This document shows positions 1 to 5,278 of a DNA stretch of 5,278 bases, in pieces. Source of the DNA: Myxococcales bacterium (GTDB taxonomy: Bacteria > Myxococcota > Polyangia > Fen-1088); assembly GCA_003157315.1 (NCBI GenBank), contig PMJE01000221.1, positions 1 through 5,278 of the forward strand, written 5' to 3'. Numbering within the stretch: position 1 is the stretch's first letter; every line of letters begins with the position of its first letter. The notes beneath the pieces are model-generated. The model was not told where the DNA came from. It made no database searches and saw nothing but the letters and a program-made list of their open reading frames with translations. Both the position numbers and the translations under genes were made by a program.

Positions 1-1877
1 ATCACCGAGCCCGCGCACAGCGGCGCCATCTTCGCCACCAGCGCATCGTTGGCATTGAGCACGGCAAAGCCGGTCGGCAGGACCACGTCCACCGGCGAGC
101 GCTTGACCGTGAACATGTCGTCGACGGTATTCACGTTGTGCAGTCCCAGATGGTCGGCCTGGCCGAGGTTGGTCACCACCGCCACGTCGCAACGGTCGAA
201 GCCAAGACCCTCGCGCAAGATTCCACCGCGGGCGGCTTCGAATACCGCCGCCTCGACCTGCGGGTTGAGCAGAACCTTGCGCGCGCTGCGCGGGCCGGCG
301 CAGTCCCCATCCTCGATGGTGCGGCCCGACACGTCGATGCCGTCGCTGGAGGTCATGCCCACCACGCGCCCAGCTGAGCGCAGAATATGCGCCACCAGGC
401 GGGTCACCGTGGTCTTGCCGTTGGTGCCGGTCACACACACGATGGGGATGCGGCCGTTCTCGCCGGGCGGGAAAAGCGTGTCCACGATGGCCTCACCCAC
501 GGGCCGGGGCGCGCCCACTGAGGGTGCCAGGTGCATGGCCAGTCCCGGCCCGGCGTTGACCTCAACTACGACTCCGCCCTGGTCTTCCAGCCGCTGTGAG
601 ATGTCGCTTGCCACCACGTCGAGCCCGGCCACGTCCAGACCGACGATCTGGGCCGCCAGCGCGGCGTGGGCCGCGGTGCTGGGATGAACCTGATCGGTCA
701 CGTCGATGGCCAGGTTGTCGCTGTGCTGAACCACCACTGACACCCCGGCTGCCGGGACGCTGTCGGGACGCTGGCCTTGCCGTTCGAGCTGCATGAGCGT
801 GGATTTGTCGTCCAGGCTGATCTGGCAAAGCGGACTGGATTCATACGGACCGCGCCTGGGGTCGGAGTTGAGCTGCTCATCAATAAGCTGCGCCACGGTT
901 CGCTGGCCGTCGCCCACGATACACGCGACCTCTCCGCGCGCGGCTGCCACCAGTTTGCCACCCACCACCAGCAGGCGGTGTTCGGCGCCCTCGGCGAACC
1001 TCTCGACAATCACGCTGCTGCCTTCGCTTCTCGCCGCCTCGAACGCAGCCCGCACTTGCGCCTCGCTGGTCAGGCTGGTGAATACCCCGCGGGCGTGATT
1101 TCCGTCGCGCGGCTTGACCACCACGGGTGTGCCGATCTCCTCGGCCGCTCGCCAGGCATCGTCCGCGTCGGTGACCAGGCGCCCCTCGGGCACCGGAATG
1201 CCGCCCGCGCGCAACAGGCTCTTGGTCAGCTCCTTGTCCTGCGCGATCGATTCAGCCACCGCGCTGGTGCGGTCGGTCTCGGCGGTCCAGATGCGACGCT
1301 GCTTGGCCCCCTGGCCAAGCTGTACCAGGCTGCCTTCGTTGAGCCGGCGCACGGGAATGCCACGCGCATCCGCCGCAGCCACGATGGCAGCCGTGCTGGG
1401 GCCGAGGCACACGCGGTCGGCCAGCTCGCGCAGGTTGCGAACCTCTTGTGCGACGTCGTAAGGCGTGTCGTAGATGGCGGCCAGCACCAACTCGCGCGCA
1501 GCCAACAGGCAGGCGCGTGCCAGCCGCTCGTCGCGGTAGCGCACCACAACCCGGTACACACCCTCTTCCGTCGTCTCACGCGCGCGGCCGTACCCCACGC
1601 GCGTGCCGGCCAGGTTCTGCAGCTCGATGGTGACGTGTTCCAGAATGTGTGCCGGATAGGTGCCGTCGCGCAGGCGGGAAAAGAAACCGCCGCGCTCACC
1701 CACGCTGCAGCGGTGTTCGATCATGGTCGGCAGCCAGGCCATCAACCGATCGTTGAAACCCGGTATGGAGCTGGATGGCCGGTCCTTCAAGTCCCCAAGG
1801 TCCACCCACGCTTCCAGCACCGGGTGCCGCGACCAGATGTTCGGGCCGCGGAGCGCGAAAATTCTCCGGATCTCCAT
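1..1877 (-). CDS. cphA: Cyanophycin synthetase, N-terminal 625 residues (3' end off the window)
   Basis: Cytosolic enzyme that polymerises aspartate and arginine into cyanophycin using ATP. I translated the reverse strand by hand: the frame is open from ATG 1877-1875 to the left edge. The start is unambiguous, because an in-frame stop lies upstream at 1937-1935 with no ATG, GTG or TTG between. The N-terminus reads MEIRRIFALRGPNIWSRHP, the typical CphA opening, and residues 1-160 match its N-terminal domain. The ATP-grasp domain follows, with KPRDGNHARG at 255-264, ERF at 292-294 and EVNAGPG at 439-445. The Mur-ligase-like domain starts near 475 with an intact P-loop GTNGKTT at 484-490, EAARGGILRE at 547-556 and ADHLG around 574-578. 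Known CphA proteins have about 870-900 residues, so roughly a quarter is missing, including the Mur C-terminal subdomain. From memory, it looks closer to the second proteobacterial paralogue than to the classic CphA1, but the two cannot be separated with certainty here. Only a weak Shine-Dalgarno precedes it. It is divergent from the transporter. Confidence 0.95.
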   Translation of the reverse strand, partial: MEIRRIFALRGPNIWSRHPVLEAWVDLGDLKDRPSSSIPGFNDRLMAWLPTMIEHRCSVGERGGFFSRLRDGTYPAHILEHVTIELQNLAGTRVGYGRARETTEEGVYRVVVRYRDERLARACLLAARELVLAAIYDTPYDVAQEVRNLRELADRVCLGPSTAAIVAAADARGIPVRRLNEGSLVQLGQGAKQRRIWTAETDRTSAVAESIAQDKELTKSLLRAGGIPVPEGRLVTDADDAWRAAEEIGTPVVVKPRDGNHARGVFTSLTSEAQVRAAFEAARSEGSSVIVERFAEGAEHRLLVVGGKLVAAARGEVACIVGDGQRTVAQLIDEQLNSDPRRGPYESSPLCQISLDDKSTLMQLERQGQRPDSVPAAGVSVVVQHSDNLAIDVTDQVHPSTAAHAALAAQIVGLDVAGLDVVASDISQRLEDQGGVVVEVNAGPGLAMHLAPSVGAPRPVGEAIVDTLFPPGENGRIPIVCVTGTNGKTTVTRLVAHILRSAGRVVGMTSSDGIDVSGRTIEDGDCAGPRSARKVLLNPQVEAAVFEAARGGILREGLGFDRCDVAVVTNLGQADHLGLHNVNTVDDMFTVKRSPVDVVLPTGFAVLNANDALVAKMAPLCAGSV

Positions 1878-1887
1878 AGGTGATTTC

Positions 1888-1917
1888 TTGAATGGGCGAT
1901 ATGAGATGACGTCTAAG
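1888..1917 (+). promoter_or_regulatory. Weak sigma-70-like promoter candidate toward the transporter
   Basis: TTGAAT at 1888-1893 matches four of six bases of the -35 consensus. TCTAAG at 1912-1917 matches four of six of the -10 consensus, with an 18-base spacer. Transcription would start near 1924, giving a leader of about 100 bases before the proposed TTG start and placing the alternative ATG at 1906 upstream of the transcript. The match is weak and could be chance. Confidence 0.2.
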
Positions 1918-1929
1918 AGATTAACTGAA

Positions 1930-1940
1930 CTGTGTCACAG
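1930..1940. repeat. Short perfect inverted repeat CTGTG-T-CACAG
   Basis: Two 5-base arms, CTGTG and CACAG, flank a single T in the divergent intergenic region. Just downstream of a possible start site near 1924, it could be a repressor or activator half-site pair. It is short enough to arise by chance, and no regulator can be named from it. Confidence 0.35.
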
Positions 1941-1957
1941 GGAAAGCCGTGGTGTAT

Positions 1958-1970
1958 TTTGGGCCCCAAA
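1958..1970. repeat. Short inverted repeat TTTGG-GCC-CCAAA
   Basis: Five-base arms TTTGG and CCAAA surround a GCC centre in the same intergenic region, 17 bases after the CTGTG/CACAG repeat. It may be a protein-binding site. It is too short and lacks the T-tract needed for a terminator. Confidence 0.3.
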
Positions 1971-2022
1971 TTCGTCGACTGCGGCGAAGAAACCACCTCG
2001 TACGGGGAATGAGCAGCGCACC

Positions 2023-4332
2023 TTGACCGAAACCGACGCAACCTGCAACCAGCTCCCTGAGCCCTTGCGCGGCATGGTGCAGGCTCTGCTCGCACCGGGG
2101 GAATCCTTGCGCGCGGTCTTCCAGCCCGACCTGGATGGCCGGCTGAGGTACAGCGAGGGGCTGGTTGTGCTCACCGACCGCCGCTTGCTGGCGCGAGAAG
2201 GCGCCGAGCTGCGCGCCTGGCCGCTCGACCAAGTGGCGCGGCTACCGGCACGCGACCGGGGCGGCTTGGGCACTCTCGAAGCATTCGGCCCGAGCGCGCG
2301 CCTGGCATGCTGGTACCACACGGTGGGCCGGGCTGGCGCCGCCCGCGATGTGGCGGACGCCTTCGATCACATGGCTGCGGGCCACGCGCCCGGCGGCCCG
2401 GAGCAAGACGACGACTTGCTCGTACCCGAGGGTGAGAAACCCACTGCACCAGTCAACGTGCGTTCGCTTTTTCGTCTGTTTCGCTTCGCCCGCGCCCACA
2501 CCGCGGCGCTGGTGCTTGGGCTTTTGCTCACCCTGGGCGGAACCGCTGCCGGCCTGGTCCCGCCCTATCTGACCTGGCCTCTGGTCGACAAAGTGCTCGA
2601 GCCCTACCAGGACCACGTCAAAGAGATGCGTTCCGCGCCTACGCTGAGCGAGCGCGAGGTGCGCAGCATCGAGCAAGAGCGTGTCACGGGATTCCACCGC
2701 GTCGGCTTCTATCTGATTGCCTTTGCGGGCGCGTCGCTGCTCGCCTGGGCGCTGGGCTGGGTCCAGGGCTGGGTGCTGGCCTGGGTCAGCGAGCGCATCA
2801 GCGCGAACCTGCGCAACACCACCTATGCCCACCTGCAGAAGCTGTCGCTGGACTACTTCAGCACCAAGCGGACCGGCGATCTGGTGGCCCGGATCAGCAA
2901 TGACACCGATCGCATCTGCAGCTTTCTCTCCGACACCGTGGTCGACTTCATCGCTGACGTGCTCATGATCGTGGGCACCGCGGTGGTTCTCATCAGCATC
3001 GACCCCATCCTGGCGGCCGCCACCCTGTGCACCTTCCCGATCATCGCGTGGTTGACTGTGCATTTGCGCGACCGCATGACCCACGGTTTTCTGCACGGCG
3101 GCCGCGCCTGGGACGGAATGACCAGCCTGCTGGCTGACACCATCCCGGGCATTCGCGTGGTGAAGGCCTTTGCGCAAGAAAATCGGGAGATCGAGCGCTT
3201 CCGCGCCGCCAACCTGCGCATCATCGCGGCGAATGATCGGGTGAACCGGGTATGGACCTTTTTCTGGCCCGCGGTGGCCTTGCTCACCCAGATAGGCCTG
3301 CTGGTGGTCTGGGTGGTGGGCGCCTGGCAAGTCTTCAGCGGCCGGGTCACGGTTGGCGTACTGGTGGCCTTCCTGGCCTACATTGGTCGTTTCTATACGC
3401 GGCTCGAGTCCATGAGCCGCATGGTCACCAGCACGCAGAAAGCCGCGGCCAGCAGCCAGCGCTTGTTTGAAATCCTGGACCGGCCGCCCGGCGTGCCCGA
3501 GCCGGCGCATCCCAATCATCCCGACAAGATCCACGGCGCCATCGAGATCCGCAACGCCAGCTTCCGCTTTGGCAGCCGGCAGGTCATCGACGGCGTCAGT
3601 CTGGACGTGAAGCCGGGCGAGATGATCGGCCTGGTGGGCACCACCGGCGCGGGCAAGAGCACCTTGGTCAATCTGGTCTGCCGCTTCTACGACGTGAGCG
3701 AGGGCGCGGTGCTGGTCGACGGAACCGACATCCGATCTTTTCCCATCGCGGAGTACCGCCGGCACATCGGCATCGTGTTGCAGGAGCCTTTCCTTTTCTG
3801 GGGCAGCATCGCGGAAAACATCGCTTACGGCAAACCCAACGCCACGCGCGCCGAGATCGTGGCCGCGGCGCGGGCCGCGCGCGCGCATGAATTCATCCTG
3901 CAGCTCTCTGATGGCTACGATTCTATGGTGGGCGAGCGCGGCCACACCCTTTCAGGCGGGGAGCGCCAGCGTATCTCCATCGCGCGCGCCCTGCTCATCG
4001 ACCCGAGCATCCTCATTCTCGACGAGGCGACCTCGTCGGTGGACACGCAAACTGAACGCGAGATCCAGGAGGCGCTCGACAACCTGGTGCGCGGCCGAAC
4101 CACCATTGCGATTGCGCACCGACTGAGCACCCTGCACAAGGCGGATCGGCTGGTCGTGCTGGAACAGGGCCGCGTAGTCGAAATAGGACAGCATGCGGAT
4201 CTCTTGGTTGCGGGCGGCCGCTACGCGCAGCTATACCAAGCACAAATGCAGCTCGGGCAAGAGTTGGGCAGCCCCGAGCCGCCACGCGAATTGCTGCCGC
4301 CCCCACCCGAGCGCGAGGGAGGCGAGGCATGA
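2023..4332 (+). CDS. Cyanophycin-associated ABC exporter (TMD-NBD half-transporter) with N-terminal soluble domain
   Basis: Inner-membrane ATP-driven transporter of the type I exporter (MsbA-like) fold, expected to act as a homodimer; its substrate is unknown. Numbered from TTG 2023 (769 aa), residues 1-145 are soluble and include GLVVLTDRRLLA at 46-57, which resembles the strand pattern of bacterial PH-like domains. Six hydrophobic segments lie at about 160-182, 226-250, 308-328, 331-350, 412-438 and 444-462. The nucleotide-binding domain is complete: A-loop aromatic F516, Walker A GTTGAGKST 539-547, Q-loop Q587, signature LSGGERQ 643-649, Walker B ending D667-E668, and H-loop H699. It ends in a proline/glutamate-rich tail. 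The start is uncertain: an in-frame ATG at 1906 would add 39 residues, but that stretch has non-coding-like codon use, and TTG 2023 gives an N-terminus matching the family as I recall it. No strong Shine-Dalgarno precedes either start. The stop overlaps the next gene by ATGA. Confidence 0.9.
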   Translation: MTETDATCNQLPEPLRGMVQALLAPGESLRAVFQPDLDGRLRYSEGLVVLTDRRLLAREGAELRAWPLDQVARLPARDRGGLGTLEAFGPSARLACWYHTVGRAGAARDVADAFDHMAAGHAPGGPEQDDDLLVPEGEKPTAPVNVRSLFRLFRFARAHTAALVLGLLLTLGGTAAGLVPPYLTWPLVDKVLEPYQDHVKEMRSAPTLSEREVRSIEQERVTGFHRVGFYLIAFAGASLLAWALGWVQGWVLAWVSERISANLRNTTYAHLQKLSLDYFSTKRTGDLVARISNDTDRICSFLSDTVVDFIADVLMIVGTAVVLISIDPILAAATLCTFPIIAWLTVHLRDRMTHGFLHGGRAWDGMTSLLADTIPGIRVVKAFAQENREIERFRAANLRIIAANDRVNRVWTFFWPAVALLTQIGLLVVWVVGAWQVFSGRVTVGVLVAFLAYIGRFYTRLESMSRMVTSTQKAAASSQRLFEILDRPPGVPEPAHPNHPDKIHGAIEIRNASFRFGSRQVIDGVSLDVKPGEMIGLVGTTGAGKSTLVNLVCRFYDVSEGAVLVDGTDIRSFPIAEYRRHIGIVLQEPFLFWGSIAENIAYGKPNATRAEIVAAARAARAHEFILQLSDGYDSMVGERGHTLSGGERQRISIARALLIDPSILILDEATSSVDTQTEREIQEALDNLVRGRTTIAIAHRLSTLHKADRLVVLEQGRVVEIGQHADLLVAGGRYAQLYQAQMQLGQELGSPEPPRELLPPPPEREGGEA
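4315..4322 (+). promoter_or_regulatory. Ribosome binding site of the DUF1854 gene
   Basis: GAGGGAGG lies inside the last codons of the transporter gene, six bases before the ATG at 4329. It supports that start and suggests the DUF1854 protein is made both by reinitiation at the ATGA overlap and by direct ribosome loading. Confidence 0.75.
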
Positions 4333-4811
4333 GCGACAACGCCGCTCCGCTTCCCATTCACCTACACCACGACGCCTTTGGTCGGCTGGTTGTCACTCTA
4401 GCCAACGGGCAATGCCACAGTGGCGTGGTGCCGGTACGCGCCTTCCCATTTTCCGCACCCGACCAGTGGATTTCCCTGTGCGACGATTCCGGCCACGAGG
4501 TCCTCTGCCTGACTGACGTCGCCGAGCTTGACCATGAAACGCGCGACCAACTTGCCGCTGAGCTGGCGCGGCGCGAATTCATCCCGCGCATCCTGCGCAT
4601 TCTGGACGTGGTCGAGGGTGGCGTGGCCAGCCAGTGGTTGGTCAAGACCGACCGTGGCGAGACCAGCTTCGAGCTGCCCAGTGAAGACAACATCCGTCAC
4701 ATGGGCAGCGACGGCGCCCTGCTGATCGACAGCCACGGCATCCGCTACCGCATCACCTCGGTACCGCAATTGGATGCGCACAGCCGGCGAGTCTTGCGCC
4801 GGTATTTGTGA
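4329..4811 (+). CDS. DUF1854 protein, cyanophycin-associated partner of the ABC transporter
   Basis: A 160-residue soluble protein with no signal peptide or membrane segment, so probably cytosolic. I recognise it as DUF1854, a family commonly found beside cyanophycin synthetases and this type of ABC transporter; its biochemical function is not known to me. Visible features are GVVPVRAFP at 32-40, WISLCDDSGHEVL at 47-59, an acidic helix-like stretch at 62-82, EFIPRILRI at 83-91, and a C-terminal half that looks beta-rich and contains TDRGETSFELPSEDNIRH at 107-124. It ends in a basic RRVLRRYL tail. The ATG overlaps the transporter stop as ATGA and has a strong Shine-Dalgarno, so the two proteins are probably made in fixed ratio. 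The context suggests an accessory or regulatory subunit acting on the cytosolic side of the transporter, which is inference only. Confidence 0.88.
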   Translation: MSDNAAPLPIHLHHDAFGRLVVTLANGQCHSGVVPVRAFPFSAPDQWISLCDDSGHEVLCLTDVAELDHETRDQLAAELARREFIPRILRILDVVEGGVASQWLVKTDRGETSFELPSEDNIRHMGSDGALLIDSHGIRYRITSVPQLDAHSRRVLRRYL

Positions 4812-4882
4812 AGACATCCGGCATCCCGCTTGCACCGACGCGCCGGGCGATGCAGGCTGTGTTCCTCGACGAAAAACACCAC

Positions 4883-4887
4883 GGAGG
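4883..4887 (+). promoter_or_regulatory. Ribosome binding site of the phosphorylase gene
   Basis: A perfect GGAGG followed by a run of five T and then ATG at 4893. The spacing of five bases fixes this ATG as the start. Confidence 0.8.
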
Positions 4888-4892
4888 TTTTT

Positions 4893-5278
4893 ATGATCGG
4901 CATCATCGGAGGCACGGGACTTGGCGACACGCTCGGCACGGTCGGCAAGGGCCAGAGGCACGACATCGACACACCCTTTGGCCGTCCCTCAGCCCCTATT
5001 CTCACGACCGAGATTGGTGGCATAGAGGTCGCCCTGCTCTCCCGTCACGGCGAAGGTCATGTGCTGAATCCTTCCACCGTGCCCTACCGGGCGAATATCT
5101 TCGCGATGAAGAAACTGGGGGTGACTCGCATCATCGCCAGCGGTGCGGTGGGCAGCTTGCGCGAGGAGATTGCCCCGCGCGATCTGGTGCTGCCGGATCA
5201 GGCTATCGACCGCACTTTTCGGCGGCCAGGCACCTTCTTCGAGGGCCTGGCGGTGCACGTGGAGATGGCCGCGCCCTT
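4893..5278 (+). CDS. mtnP: S-methyl-5'-thioadenosine phosphorylase (PNP/MTAP family), N-terminal 128 residues
   Basis: Cytosolic enzyme that splits methylthioadenosine with phosphate to give adenine and methylthioribose-1-phosphate, recycling the by-product of spermidine synthesis. The N-terminus MIGIIGGTGLGD carries the phosphate-binding GGTG at 6-9. RHGEGH at 51-56, PYRAN at 64-68, SGAVGSLREE at 83-92 and DQAIDRT at 102-108 are the conserved blocks of trimeric purine nucleoside/MTA phosphorylases, in the right order. Family members have about 260-290 residues, so less than half is present; the frame is open to the right edge. The residues that separate MTA phosphorylase from methylthioinosine or purine nucleoside phosphorylases are mostly further C-terminal, so substrate choice is uncertain. 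It lies 81 bases after the DUF1854 gene on the same strand with its own strong Shine-Dalgarno. No terminator is visible between them, so read-through is possible, but it may be an independent housekeeping gene. Confidence 0.88.
   Translation, partial: MIGIIGGTGLGDTLGTVGKGQRHDIDTPFGRPSAPILTTEIGGIEVALLSRHGEGHVLNPSTVPYRANIFAMKKLGVTRIIASGAVGSLREEIAPRDLVLPDQAIDRTFRRPGTFFEGLAVHVEMAAP

Larger units (their letters stand above)
1878..2022. promoter_or_regulatory. Divergent intergenic region between cphA and the ABC transporter gene
   Basis: These 145 bases separate two divergently transcribed genes, so promoters for both should lie here. The stretch is visibly richer in A/T than the flanking genes. 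Read in the transporter frame it uses codons such as TTA, AGA and GTA, and third-position GC falls to about half, which argues that it is not coding. It contains two short inverted repeats (listed separately) that could be operators. No sequence close to the sigma-70 consensus was found on either strand, so promoter positions remain uncertain. Confidence 0.6.

Noticed and set aside
777..1883. A 368-codon plus-strand open frame opposite cphA
   Set aside because: It lies in exact codon-to-codon register with the minus-strand cphA gene, and its long openness follows from the GC-rich codon use of that gene. Its translation shows no recognisable domain, whereas the minus strand gives a full CphA match.
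1660..2022. N-terminal extension of the transporter to ATG 1660 or ATG 1906
   Set aside because: From 1660 it would overlap more than 200 bases of cphA on the opposite strand. From 1906 the extra stretch has low third-position GC and codons rare in this DNA. Both look non-coding.
1770..2142. Direct repeat of CTGGATGGCCGG in cphA and in the transporter gene
   Set aside because: A 12-base match between two GC-rich coding regions within 5 kb is expected by chance and encodes unrelated residues on opposite strands.
2242..3945. A 567-codon minus-strand open frame opposite the transporter gene
   Set aside because: It is again codon-aligned antisense to a well-supported gene. The product is rich in His, Gln, Ala and Asp with no family features, typical of a high-GC shadow frame.
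4812..4892. Possible terminator between the DUF1854 gene and mtnP
   Set aside because: GCATC and GATGC arms with partial CCG/CGG pairing exist around 4820-4850, but the stem is interrupted, the loop is long and no T-tract follows. The only T-run (4888-4892) belongs to the mtnP Shine-Dalgarno spacer.

Overview
The window is GC-rich DNA with strong G/C preference at third codon positions. It carries part of a cyanophycin (multi-L-arginyl-poly-L-aspartate) locus. A cyanophycin synthetase gene next to an ABC transporter with a DUF1854 partner is an arrangement I associate mainly with Betaproteobacteria. I therefore infer a high-GC proteobacterium, probably beta. No rRNA or other taxonomic marker is present to confirm this.

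Layout: (1) Positions 1-1877, minus strand: the N-terminal 625 codons of a cyanophycin synthetase. It has the N-terminal domain, an ATP-grasp domain and the first part of a Mur-ligase-like domain, and it runs off the left edge. (2) Positions 1878-2022: a divergent intergenic region, clearly lower in GC, with two short inverted repeats and only weak promoter-like sequences. (3) Positions 2023-4332, plus strand: a fused ABC exporter half-transporter (six TM segments plus one nucleotide-binding domain) with an unusual cytosolic N-terminal domain of about 145 residues. (4) Positions 4329-4811: a DUF1854 protein overlapping the transporter stop codon by ATGA, so the two are almost certainly co-translated. 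(5) Positions 4893-5278: the first 128 codons of an S-methyl-5'-thioadenosine phosphorylase-type enzyme with its own strong Shine-Dalgarno. It runs off the right edge.

How the genes may work together: the synthetase makes the cytosolic arginine/aspartate storage polymer. The transporter and DUF1854 protein are conserved neighbours of such synthetases, but I know of no established biochemical role for them, and they are the least understood part of the window. The phosphorylase salvages methylthioadenosine from polyamine synthesis. A link to arginine storage through arginine-derived polyamines is possible but only inferred. I see no mobile elements, tRNA or rRNA genes, CRISPR arrays or convincing terminators.
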